Shown here: positions 1 through 7,769 of the stretch, piece after piece | Layout: every line of letters begins with the position of its first letter | How positions within the stretch are numbered: position 1 is the stretch's first letter | Source of the DNA: Billgrantia kenyensis | Lineage (GTDB): Bacteria; Pseudomonadota; Gammaproteobacteria; Pseudomonadales; Halomonadaceae | DNA: 64,000 nucleotides | Direction: 5' to 3' | NCBI RefSeq assembly: GCF_013697085.1 | Contig: NZ_JACEFT010000008.1 | Location: 24,554 to 88,553 of the forward strand | Translations under genes and position numbers: made by a program | The notes under the pieces: model-generated | The model's input: only the letters and a program-made list of their open reading frames with translations | Told to the model about the DNA's origin: nothing | The model's database searches: none

Positions 1-535
1 AGCGCAGCGGGCCGCGGCGATAGGGATGGCGTTCGTCCCACAGCAGCACCGTGCAGGGGGCTTCCAGGATCAGCCGGCGGCTGGTGGAGCCAAGCCGGCT
101 GCCCCAGCGCTCGCTCAGGCCGGTCTTGCCGAGCACCAGCACATCGCCGGGCTCGGCCATGGCCAGTGCCGTGGCGGCGACCTGACCGCGGCTCACCTCG
201 AGCCGATGGCGCAGGCTGCGTCCGGCCACGGCGCCCGTCAGGGCCTGGTTCACCCGCTGCAGCTGCCGGGCGATACTGGCCTCCAGTGAGTCGTGCGTGA
301 GTGGCCGGCTCAGGCCCGACTGGGCGCCAATCTCGCAGGAGAAGGGGAAGGCGGCGCACTTCAGCAGATCCAGGTCCTCCACGTAGAGGGCAACCAGCTC
401 GGCATGTCGCTGGCTGGCCAGGTCCACCGCCGCGGCAAGCGCCGCCAGGCTATGCCGGGAAGCATCGAGCAGCGCCAGCACACGCGCTGCCTCGAGCGCC
501 TGCTGCTCCTCGTGCAAGACATCGTCAGTCGTCAT
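1..535 (-). CDS. Universal stress protein (UspA family), 3' part cut by window edge
   Basis: Minus-strand frame open from ATG at 535 to the window edge (178 codons), so the C-terminus lies outside. The N-terminus reads MTTDDVLHEEQQALEAAR, followed by the Usp core: VLALLDASRHSLAALAAAV (first strand and helix), ALYVEDLD, and then GDVLVLGKTG and APCTVLLW near the visible end, which are the late strands of the alpha/beta fold. Usp proteins bind nucleotides or act as stress-induced scaffolds in the cytoplasm. The start overlaps the stop of the upstream Lon-like protease gene by 11 bases, implying co-transcription and translational coupling with a protein-quality-control gene. The family is clear; the specific role is unknown. 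Confidence 0.8.
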   Translation of the reverse strand, partial: MTTDDVLHEEQQALEAARVLALLDASRHSLAALAAAVDLASQRHAELVALYVEDLDLLKCAAFPFSCEIGAQSGLSRPLTHDSLEASIARQLQRVNQALTGAVAGRSLRHRLEVSRGQVAATALAMAEPGDVLVLGKTGLSERWGSRLGSTSRRLILEAPCTVLLWDERHPYRRGPLR

Positions 536-2954
536 TGCCGGACTCCTCGTTGCCATCGTTGGCCGTTTCTCGGCTGTCGTTCCCCTTGCCCTTGTCGCTG
601 CCCTGGGCTTTCTTGACCGCCTGATGGAAAGCCTCGAGTCGTTCCACGACCCGGGCATTGATGCTATCGGCAGGATAGTGGCCCTCTTCATCCCGCTCCC
701 CGGGCGTCATGCCGGTCAGCAGTTGCAGGGCCTCGTCCAGGTGCTCGACGGCATAGACGTGAAAATCGCCGGCAGCGATCGCCTCGCGAACCTCGCGCTT
801 GAGCATCAGGTGCTCCACGTTGGTGGCCGGCAGCAGCACGCCATGCCCCTTGACGCCGCCCCGCGCCTGACAGATATCGAAGAAGCCCTCGATCTTTTCG
901 TTGACCCCGCCCACGGCTTGCACGCGGCCATGCTGATCGATGGAGCCTGTCACCGCCAGGCGCTGCTCGATACCCACCCGGGCAATCGCCGAGATCAGCG
1001 CGCATATTTCCGCCACCGAAGCGCTGTCACCCTCGATCCCGCCGTAGGACTGTTCGAAAGCCAGGCTGGCGGAGAGCGAAAGCGGCGTATCCGGCGCGTA
1101 GCGGTGAGCCAGGCAGCGCGACAGGATCATCACCGCCTTGGAGTGGAGGCGACCGCCCAGGCGAGCCTCGCGTTCGATGTCCACCACCTGGCCGGCGCCG
1201 GGCCTGGCGGTGGCGGTGATCCGTGCAGGCTGGCCAAAGGCATAGCCGCCCAGGCTCATGACCGAGAGGCCGTTGACCTGGCCCACCTGCTGGCCTTCGA
1301 CCTGGATCGCGACGATGCCGCGGCGGATGGCATCGTGGCTGCGCTCATGAATCCGGCTGGCCCGCCACAGCTGCTGCGCCACCGCCTTCTCGACGTGCTG
1401 GCGCGAGATCACCTTGGCTCGCGCCTGGTCGGCCCAGTGATCCGCCTCCTCCAGCAGGTCGCTCAAGGCACGCTGGCGGGCGGTGAGCTTGCTCTGGTCA
1501 TCGGCCAGGCGGCTGGCGCGCTCGATCACCGCCGCCACGCCGCTGCGATCCAGCGGTCGCAGCGAAGACTCCCGCGCCAGGGTCGCCACCATACGCGCAT
1601 AGAGCGGCTGGTTGCCATGGTTGCGATCCAGGTCATCCTCGAGATCGGCCTGCACCTTGAACAGCTCGAGGAACTGGGGATCGTGCTCGCACAGCAGGTA
1701 ATAGAACAGCCGCTCGCCGAGCAGCACCACCTTGAGATCCAGCGGAATCGGCTCGGGCTCCAGCGTGGTGGTGCTGATCAGGCCATAGGCCTGCTCCAGC
1801 GACTCGGTGCGGATCTCGCCGGCGCGCAACACCCGCTTCAGGGTCTCCCAGGCGCCTGGCTGCATGAGCAGGGCGCGCACGTCCAGCACCAGATAGCCAC
1901 CGTTGGCCCGGTGCAGCCCGCCGGCGCGAATCAGCGAGAAATCGGTCACCAGGGTACCGTTGTGCACGTGGTGCTCGATGCGACCGACCAGATGCTGGTG
2001 GGTGGGCAGGTCGAGGTAGACCACCGGGGCCCCCTCGCAGCCGGTATTGTCGACGATCAGGTTGATGTGAAAGCGGCTGAAGATCGCCTCCGGCGGGATG
2101 CCGGGGTCGTCATCGATGAACGAATCCACGTGCAGCACCATCGCCTCACGGATCGCCTTGAGGTGCTTCTGGATGCCGTCGTGATCCTGGTAGCGCTCCT
2201 CCAGCTCGGCCAGCGGGGCATCGATGGCCGTCTGCAGCATCTCCTCGTTGAGGGTGTTGATCTGCTCGCGTAGCTGCTTGGCCAGGCGCGGCATCTGGCG
2301 AATGGCCTTGGTCAGCTTCTTCTGCAGGACCGCCACCGTTCCTTCGATGCGTTCACGGTCCTCCTGGTCGAGCTTCTCGAACTGCTCGGGCGACATCATC
2401 TTTTCGTCGGCGGTCGCAGGGGCGAACGTGAAGCCATTGGGGGTGGAGAGCAACAGGATGTCGTGCTCCTGCGCCTCGCGCCGAATCGCTTCCACCACAT
2501 CGCGCTGGCGCTCGCCCATCGCCTGCTTCAGCTCGTGCACGCGGTTCTGGTACTCGTCGCCCTCGAATACCGCCGGAATCGCGCCGCGCAGCTCCTCGGC
2601 CAGCTGTTCGAGATCGGCACGCAATACCCGCCCCATGCCGGTCGGCAGCAGCAGGTGCAATGGTTGGGAGGAGTCATCGAAGTTGTAGCGGTAGGCGATA
2701 TCCGGTGGCGTGGGCTCGTCGCGAGAACGCTCGGTGAGAAAGCGACCCACTAACTGGTGCTTGCCGTGGCCGGGGTGCCCCAGCACATAGAGGTTGAAGC
2801 CTTCGCTGCGCATGGCTGTGCCGAAATCCAGCGCATCGCGTGCGCGGTCGTGGCCACTGAGCATGTCCAGCGACTCCAGCTCGCTGGTGATCTCGAAATC
2901 GAAAGCATCCTCGGGGCAGGCGCGATAGACCTGGTCAACGTTCAGGGGCTTCAC
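525..2954 (-). CDS. Lon-like ATP-dependent protease (LonB/AAA_32 type)
   Basis: About 809 residues. Near residue 60 a P-loop reads GHPGHGKHQ. GGYLVLDVRAL in the middle is the Walker B-like region. The C-terminal Lon protease domain carries the catalytic serine in EGDSASVAE (near 645) and lysine in GGVNEKIEG (near 688), 43 residues apart as in Escherichia coli Lon. It lacks the N-terminal LON substrate domain and ends in a low-complexity acidic/Asn-rich tail. This matches the COG1067-type Lon homologues that coexist with classical Lon in gammaproteobacteria. GTG at 2954 (eight bases after AGGAG) is preferred; TTG at 2957 is possible. The stop overlaps the following universal stress protein gene. 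Predicted cytoplasmic serine-lysine protease; substrates unknown. Confidence 0.88.
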   Translation of the reverse strand: MKPLNVDQVYRACPEDAFDFEITSELESLDMLSGHDRARDALDFGTAMRSEGFNLYVLGHPGHGKHQLVGRFLTERSRDEPTPPDIAYRYNFDDSSQPLHLLLPTGMGRVLRADLEQLAEELRGAIPAVFEGDEYQNRVHELKQAMGERQRDVVEAIRREAQEHDILLLSTPNGFTFAPATADEKMMSPEQFEKLDQEDRERIEGTVAVLQKKLTKAIRQMPRLAKQLREQINTLNEEMLQTAIDAPLAELEERYQDHDGIQKHLKAIREAMVLHVDSFIDDDPGIPPEAIFSRFHINLIVDNTGCEGAPVVYLDLPTHQHLVGRIEHHVHNGTLVTDFSLIRAGGLHRANGGYLVLDVRALLMQPGAWETLKRVLRAGEIRTESLEQAYGLISTTTLEPEPIPLDLKVVLLGERLFYYLLCEHDPQFLELFKVQADLEDDLDRNHGNQPLYARMVATLARESSLRPLDRSGVAAVIERASRLADDQSKLTARQRALSDLLEEADHWADQARAKVISRQHVEKAVAQQLWRASRIHERSHDAIRRGIVAIQVEGQQVGQVNGLSVMSLGGYAFGQPARITATARPGAGQVVDIEREARLGGRLHSKAVMILSRCLAHRYAPDTPLSLSASLAFEQSYGGIEGDSASVAEICALISAIARVGIEQRLAVTGSIDQHGRVQAVGGVNEKIEGFFDICQARGGVKGHGVLLPATNVEHLMLKREVREAIAAGDFHVYAVEHLDEALQLLTGMTPGERDEEGHYPADSINARVVERLEAFHQAVKKAQGSDKGKGNDSRETANDGNEESGNDD

Positions 2955-3065
2955 CAACCGTTCTCCTCATGAGTAAAGAGCGTGCTAATACAGTATGGAG
3001 GAGTCGCGTGCCTGCTGCATGATACAGATCAAGCGCAGGGGGCTGCCGGTGGGCGGGCGAAAAGC

Positions 3066-3935
3066 TCAGCGGTAGCGGTAGATACGCAGGCTGGGCAGGT
3101 AGGGATGCTCTTCCAGTTTCTCGTCGCTGCGCCGGGCGCGGGTGCGCTGCGGCGGCGGGGTGGCCGGCGGCAGGTTGTGGTCGGGCAGGCGCCCGCGTGG
3201 GGCAGGCACGAACAGCGGCAACGCCACGTTCATGGCGCGTCGGGTGCGGCCATCCTCGAGCGGCTCGCAGTAGAACAGGTTGGCACGCATCAGCGGTGCC
3301 TGGCTTTGCACCTGGGCTAGCGGCTCGCCGGAAGGCAGCGCGGCCAGCTTGCGTAACTGAATGCGCACGTGGGGCGCATCGCTGTCCAGGGTCAGCAGCT
3401 TCTTCTCCACCTCGCTCACCGTCAGGCGCTTGATCGAGCGGCCGCTCGAGTACCACGCCAGGCGCACCCGGGCCACCGGCGCTTCGGCCAGGGGAATGGC
3501 GCGCCAGCACTGCTTCAAGTGCAGCCGCGCCAGGCCGCTGCCACGCAGGTGGTCGTGCAACTGGGGATGGCGGAAGGGCAGCACCGCCTTGGCCTCGGCC
3601 AGCAGCGGCGGGTATTCGGTCTTGATCCGTGCCAGCCGCTCGGCAAATACGGCCTTGGCCGCATTCACCTCGGCGACCCGGCTCATGAGGCTGTCGTCGG
3701 CGGCAATCAGCCCCACATGGCTGCGGGTGGCGCGGCCGTCCTGGCCATCGGTATACCAGAAGTCGAGCAGGGCCCGGCGCAGCCATTCGCTGCTGGCCTC
3801 GGCCTGGAAGGCCCAGGCCTCGGCGGGCGAGGCCGCATAGGCCGCCAGCAGCGCCTCGGTGCGTTCGATCAGATCATCGAAGGCCGCCTCCAGCTCGGCG
3901 AGCAGGCGGTAGGTCGGCGCCGGCGCCAGGGTCAC
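3066..3935 (-). CDS. tus: DNA replication terminus site-binding protein (Tus-like)
   Basis: 289 residues, close to the 309 of E. coli Tus. The segments that recall Tus are the helical region around [20 protein letters not shown], the [20 protein letters not shown] block (compare [20 protein letters not shown] in E. coli), a basic middle part and the C-terminal strand LRIYRYR (RLHLYVAD in E. coli). Tus binds Ter sites and blocks the DnaB helicase from one side. I start it at GTG 3935, which overlaps the yacG TGA as GTGA; the longer upstream frame merely runs antiphase through yacG. It is the last gene of the pilD-coaE-yacG run. The assignment rests on remembered similarity, so exact Ter-contacting residues are not claimed. 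Confidence 0.75.
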   Translation of the reverse strand: MTLAPAPTYRLLAELEAAFDDLIERTEALLAAYAASPAEAWAFQAEASSEWLRRALLDFWYTDGQDGRATRSHVGLIAADDSLMSRVAEVNAAKAVFAERLARIKTEYPPLLAEAKAVLPFRHPQLHDHLRGSGLARLHLKQCWRAIPLAEAPVARVRLAWYSSGRSIKRLTVSEVEKKLLTLDSDAPHVRIQLRKLAALPSGEPLAQVQSQAPLMRANLFYCEPLEDGRTRRAMNVALPLFVPAPRGRLPDHNLPPATPPPQRTRARRSDEKLEEHPYLPSLRIYRYR

Positions 3936-4159
3936 GGCCGAGGGTCTCGCTCGGCCTGGGCCAGCCACTCGTCGATGTTGGTTTCGTCGAGTGCCGGCTC
4001 CCCGGCAATGCGATGCGACTCGTCGGCCCAGGCGCCCAGGTCGATCAGCTTGCAGCGCTCGCTGCAGAAGGGGCGGTAGGGATTCTTCTCGCTCCACACC
4101 ACTTTCTTCTGGCACTGCGGGCAGGCGACGGTCAGGGGGCGTTGGTTGTGTTGGCTCAT
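3932..4159 (-). CDS. yacG: DNA gyrase inhibitor / zinc-binding protein YacG
   Basis: 75 residues with the complete YacG signature: Cys13-Pro-Gln-Cys16 and Cys32-Ser-Glu-Arg-Cys36 form the zinc site, followed by the conserved [10 protein letters not shown] motif. YacG binds the GyrB C-terminal domain and inhibits DNA gyrase. The start ATG overlaps the coaE stop by four bases, and the stop overlaps the GTG of the Tus-like gene. The classical coaE-yacG pairing is therefore extended by a replication-terminus factor, so one transcript would encode two proteins acting on replication and topology. Confidence 0.93.
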   Translation of the reverse strand: MSQHNQRPLTVACPQCQKKVVWSEKNPYRPFCSERCKLIDLGAWADESHRIAGEPALDETNIDEWLAQAERDPRP

Positions 4160-4764
4160 GAAAGTCTCATCTCCCGATAGCGGCGGTCCAGTTCGGCCAC
4201 CTGGGCGGCAAGGTCCTCTTCGCTACCGCTATTGTCGATCACATCGTCGGCGCGGGCCAGGCGCTCGCTACGCGGCATCTGGGCGGCGACGATGGCACGG
4301 GCCTGGGCATCGTCGACGTCGTCGCGGGCGGCGGTGCGCTCGATCTGCAGGCTCTCGGGTACGTCGATCACCAGGCAGCGGTCGGCCATCTCGCTCTGGC
4401 CCGATTCGAACAGCAGCGGCGAGACCAGCAGCACGTAGGGGGCGCCCTCGGCCTGCAGCCGCTCCAGGTGCGCGACGAGGCGCTGGCGAATGCGCGGGTG
4501 GGTCACCGACTCCAGCCAGCGGCGCTCGCTCTCGTCGGCGAACACGATCTCGCGCAAGGCGCGGCGGTTAAGGCCGCCGTCGGCCAGTAACACGCGCGGT
4601 CCGAAGCGCTCGGCAATCTCGGCCAGCGCCGGCTCGCCGGGCTCGACCACTTCACGCGCTACGTCGTCGGCGTCCACCCAAGGGATGCCGTGTGCCGCGA
4701 AGGCCCGCGCCACGGTGCTCTTGCCGGAGGCGATACCGCCAGTGACACCCACGATCACAATCAC
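4156..4764 (-). CDS. coaE: Dephospho-CoA kinase
   Basis: 202 residues. It catalyses the last step of coenzyme A synthesis, ATP-dependent phosphorylation of dephospho-CoA on the ribose 3'-hydroxyl. The N-terminus [14 protein letters not shown] is the P-loop (Lys15), followed by [10 protein letters not shown] (family DAD motif) and [20 protein letters not shown] is also typical. Start is GTG at 4764 with GGGAGA just upstream. It lies 11 bases after pilD and overlaps yacG by four bases, the usual pilD-coaE-yacG arrangement of gammaproteobacteria. Confidence 0.95.
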   Translation of the reverse strand: MIVIVGVTGGIASGKSTVARAFAAHGIPWVDADDVAREVVEPGEPALAEIAERFGPRVLLADGGLNRRALREIVFADESERRWLESVTHPRIRQRLVAHLERLQAEGAPYVLLVSPLLFESGQSEMADRCLVIDVPESLQIERTAARDDVDDAQARAIVAAQMPRSERLARADDVIDNSGSEEDLAAQVAELDRRYREMRLS

Positions 4765-4775
4765 TCTCCCGCAGA

Positions 4776-5624
4776 TTAGAACGTCCAGCCGATGTAGGCG
4801 GCCATCAGCGGCTCACCGACCAGCAGCGCAATCATGCCCGCGCTGGCGAGGAAGGGGCCAAAGGGCATCGGCATGCCGCGCAGGCGGGGCAAAGCGAGCT
4901 GCATGGCGATGCCGACGATGGCTCCCACGCCGGCAGAGAGGATCAGCACCATCGGCAGGTACTGCCAGCCCAGCCAGGCGCCCAGTGCCGCAAGAAGCTT
5001 GAAGTCACCGTAGCCCATGCCTTCCTTGCCGGTCACCAGCTTGAACAGCCAGTAGACGCTCCACAGTGCCAGGTAGCCCGCCATGGCCCCGATCACCGCA
5101 CTGGATAGCATCAAAGGCTGGAACAGCAGCTGATAGAGCAGCCCGGCCCATAGCAAGGGCAGGGTGCCCACGTCGGGCAGCAGCTGGGTGCGCAGGTCGA
5201 TGACCGCCAGCGCCAGGAGCGTGAGACAGGCGGCGTAGATGAACAGCGCCTGCCAGGTCGCGCCGAAGATCGCCAGGGCGGCCAGCGCCAGGCCGGCCCC
5301 TGCCATTTCCACTAGCGGATATTGCGGGCTGATGCGAGTCTCACAGGAAGCACAGCGGCCGCGACGCTTCAGCCAGCCGATGACCGGCAGGTTGTCATGC
5401 CAGGCAATGGGCGTTTCGCACTGGGGGCAGATCGAGCGCGGCACCAGCAGGTTGAAATGGGGCGATTCCTCTTCGGGCAGCTCCAGCGCCTCGCGGGCCT
5501 CGGCCCGCCAGCCCAGCATCAGCATCGCCGGCAGGCGCATGATCACCACATTGAGGAAGCTGCCCAGGCACAGGCCCAGCACGGCAACCAGCGGCCATAG
5601 AATCGCAGGGGGGAGATCAGGCAA
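4776..5624 (-). CDS. pilD: Type IV prepilin peptidase / N-methyltransferase PilD
   Basis: 282 residues, polytopic inner-membrane aspartic protease that cleaves the type IV prepilin leader and N-methylates the new N-terminus. A first helix carries LCLGSFLNVVIMRLP. A cytoplasmic zinc loop has CPQC and CASC pairs. Catalytic aspartates sit in VIDLRTQLLPD and GYGDFKLLAALGAWLG. About seven further hydrophobic segments follow. The start appears to be TTG at 5624, with AAGGA six bases upstream. It is separated from pilC by the inserted HepT/MntA pair but shares their orientation. Confidence 0.94.
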   Translation of the reverse strand: MPDLPPAILWPLVAVLGLCLGSFLNVVIMRLPAMLMLGWRAEAREALELPEEESPHFNLLVPRSICPQCETPIAWHDNLPVIGWLKRRGRCASCETRISPQYPLVEMAGAGLALAALAIFGATWQALFIYAACLTLLALAVIDLRTQLLPDVGTLPLLWAGLLYQLLFQPLMLSSAVIGAMAGYLALWSVYWLFKLVTGKEGMGYGDFKLLAALGAWLGWQYLPMVLILSAGVGAIVGIAMQLALPRLRGMPMPFGPFLASAGMIALLVGEPLMAAYIGWTF

Positions 5625-5642
5625 AACGAATCCTTACTCTGT

Positions 5643-6068
5643 TCAAGTCTCGAGGGCGGCGATCGCTTGCCTGGCGAAGCTAACAAGGGGTTTGAAATGA
5701 CCGGTTTGAATCACTTCCGCAACCACTTGTTCATCCACTTCCAGATAGTCATGTACCAGAACGTTTCGCAGACCAATAACCTTTCGCCACGGAACTTCAT
5801 GACCGATCACGCCTCGCTCGATGAGCGTTTCGAAAGCGCCAAGCGCACTCTGGCTGACCTTGCCGGTTTCTCGCTTGGCCCAATGCTTAGCAACTCCAAT
5901 GCAGCCTTCGATCAAGATCTGCAGTGTACGTTCGGCAGCATGCCGCTCTAGCCTCGTCCATGGACGACCCTTGGCGATCTGGTTCAGTGTGCCAATGTCC
6001 GTCTCGCATTCTTCTATATGCTGGCGAAGAGAGACTAAATAGGAGATGCCTGGTCTTGAATCACCCAT
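5643..6068 (-). CDS. hepT: HepT-like HEPN toxin (DUF86)
   Basis: 141 residues, all-alpha HEPN ribonuclease. The catalytic Rx4HxY motif is visible as RNVLVHDY (Arg101, His106, Tyr108). In the Shewanella HepT/MntA system this tyrosine is the site oligo-AMPylated by the MntA antitoxin. Start ATG 6068 overlaps the mntA stop by eight bases; a TTG at 6080 would add four residues. It lies only 18 bases upstream of pilD, within the pilus operon. Base composition is less GC-rich than pilC and pilD around it, consistent with acquisition. Family confidence is high; toxicity is inferred. Confidence 0.87.
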   Translation of the reverse strand: MGDSRPGISYLVSLRQHIEECETDIGTLNQIAKGRPWTRLERHAAERTLQILIEGCIGVAKHWAKRETGKVSQSALGAFETLIERGVIGHEVPWRKVIGLRNVLVHDYLEVDEQVVAEVIQTGHFKPLVSFARQAIAALET

Positions 6069-6462
6069 AACGCCTCGCAAGATGTGAAAACTCGTCCTCC
6101 CAGCGGGACATGATGCGGGACTCCTGAGTCATTCTTACTTGCGGATGCTTATCGAGCAATAGATGCCCTTGTTCAAGAATGCTCCAGCCTAGAGGGATGG
6201 GGCAGATGCCGAGGTCCGCTACACTGAGTTTCTCCTCAGGCAGTCCTAGCGCTTCTTGCCAGTCAAGCGCAAGGAGCTCAGGCCGAAGCCTGCGCTCCAA
6301 GGGGGACTCCAGCCAATCAGTAAAGGCAACGGCGAGATCGTAGTCGCTCAGCAAACCATGGTCACCACGTGCGCGTGACCCGTATAGCCAAAGCGCTGCT
6401 ATATCCTCTCGCTCCGTTGCGAGCGCGACCAAGCGCTCAAGCATGTCAGGCTGCATGTTCAC
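6061..6462 (-). CDS. mntA: MntA-like minimal nucleotidyltransferase antitoxin
   Basis: 133 residues with the nucleotidyltransferase signature GSx10DxD: Gly28-Ser29 and Asp40-Tyr-Asp42 in GSRARGDHGLLSDYDLAV. Members neutralise HEPN toxins by adding AMP residues to the toxin active-site tyrosine. The start GTG (6462) overlaps the pilC stop as GTGA, with GGGAA seven bases upstream inside pilC; ATG 6456 is an alternative. The next gene is hepT, giving an antitoxin-toxin order. Translation is probably coupled to pilC, an unusual position for an addiction module. Confidence 0.87.
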   Translation of the reverse strand: MNMQPDMLERLVALATEREDIAALWLYGSRARGDHGLLSDYDLAVAFTDWLESPLERRLRPELLALDWQEALGLPEEKLSVADLGICPIPLGWSILEQGHLLLDKHPQVRMTQESRIMSRWEDEFSHLARRYG

Positions 6463-7691
6463 AACACCGTTCCCAGCTCGAAAATCGGCAGGTACATGGA
6501 GACCACCAGGCCACCGACCAGCACGCCCAGCACCACGATGATCAGCGGCTCCAGCAGCGAGGTCAGGGCATCGACCTTGTTGTCGACCTCTTCCTCGTAA
6601 TAGTCGGCCACGCGGTTGAGCATGGCGTCCAGCGAGCCGGACTCCTCGCCGATGCCCACCATCTGCACGGCAAGCGCCGGGAACAGTTCGGTCAGGCGCA
6701 TGGCGAAGTGCAGCTGCTGGCCGGTAGCGACGTCTTCACGCACCTGCCGGGTGGCACGCTCGTAGACCAGGTTGCCGGTAGCGCCGGCGGCGATGTCCAG
6801 TGCCTCCACCATGGGCACCCCGGCGCCGTAGGTGGTGGCCAGGGTGCGGGAATAGCGCGCCACCGCCGACTTGTCGAAGATATCGCCCAGCACAGGCACC
6901 TTGAGCATGAAGGCATGCACCCGGTAGGCGAACGAAGGCGAACGCTTGATGCCCTGGCGCATCAGGTAGACGAAAGCGATCAGCCCGCCCAGGCCCCACA
7001 GCCAGTACTGCTGGGCGAACTCGGAAAGGGCGATGGTCATGCGGGTCATCGCCGGCAGCTCGGCGCCGAAGCCGTGGAACAGGCTCTCGAACTGGGGCAC
7101 CACCTTGATCAACAGCAGCGCGGTCACGGCGACACCCACCAGGATCACCGCAATGGGATACCACAGCGCCTTCTTCACCCGGCCCTTGAGCGACTCCACC
7201 TTCTCCTTGTAGGTGGCGACACGGTCGAGCATGCGGTCCAGCGAGCCGGAGCTTTCACCGGCCTCCACCAGGTTGCAGAACAGGCTGTCGAAGTGATCGG
7301 GGTGGTTGCGCAGCGCCTGCGAGAAGCTCGAACCGGCCGCGACCTCGTTCATCATCTGCTGGACCACGGCGCTCATGGCGGGCTTGCGAATGCTCTCGGC
7401 CACCACCTGGAAGGCCTGCAGCACCGGCACCCCGGCGCGAATCATGGTAGCCATCTGGCGGGCGAAGAGCATCACGTCGCGGGGCTTGATCTTGCCCATG
7501 CCGCCACCCAGCCCACTCTTGCGCCGAACCCGCTTGACGATGATGTTCTGGTTGGCCAGTTCGCGTTCGACCTCGAACTTCTCGGCAGCCACGACCTCGC
7601 CGCTCACCAGCCTGCCGCCGGGCCCCTTGCCCGACCAGCGCCAGCGATAAAGCTTCAGCTTACGTGGCGCTCTCGCCGTTTTCGTTGCCAT
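6459..7691 (-). CDS. pilC: Type IV pilus inner-membrane platform protein PilC
   Basis: 410 residues with two T2SSF repeats. Repeat one starts at MLFARQMATMIRAGVPVLQAF and repeat two at YSRTLATTYGAGVPMVEALD. Three membrane helices are visible: WYPIAVILVGVAVTALLLI, YWLWGLGGLIAFVYLM and the C-terminal PLIIVVLGVLVGGLVVSMYLP. PilC couples the PilB and PilT motors to pilin assembly. It lies 78 bases downstream of pilB and its TGA is shared with the GTG of mntA. Confidence 0.95.
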   Translation of the reverse strand: MATKTARAPRKLKLYRWRWSGKGPGGRLVSGEVVAAEKFEVERELANQNIIVKRVRRKSGLGGGMGKIKPRDVMLFARQMATMIRAGVPVLQAFQVVAESIRKPAMSAVVQQMMNEVAAGSSFSQALRNHPDHFDSLFCNLVEAGESSGSLDRMLDRVATYKEKVESLKGRVKKALWYPIAVILVGVAVTALLLIKVVPQFESLFHGFGAELPAMTRMTIALSEFAQQYWLWGLGGLIAFVYLMRQGIKRSPSFAYRVHAFMLKVPVLGDIFDKSAVARYSRTLATTYGAGVPMVEALDIAAGATGNLVYERATRQVREDVATGQQLHFAMRLTELFPALAVQMVGIGEESGSLDAMLNRVADYYEEEVDNKVDALTSLLEPLIIVVLGVLVGGLVVSMYLPIFELGTVL

Positions 7692-7769
7692 AGTTCCCCT
7701 GCTGTTCTCTCTGCGTCTCGCTCCCTGCTCTTATTATCATCGGCGCGAATGAGCGTGGCTTGAGGATTG

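Noticed and set aside
624..2273. Long plus-strand frame opposite the Lon-like protease
   Set aside because: It mirrors a clearly coding minus-strand gene in GC-rich DNA; the translation is His/Gln/Ala-rich with no domain.
3936..4115. Upstream extension of the Tus-like frame
   Set aside because: It runs through yacG in another frame with low-complexity translation; GTG 3935 with GTGA overlap is better.
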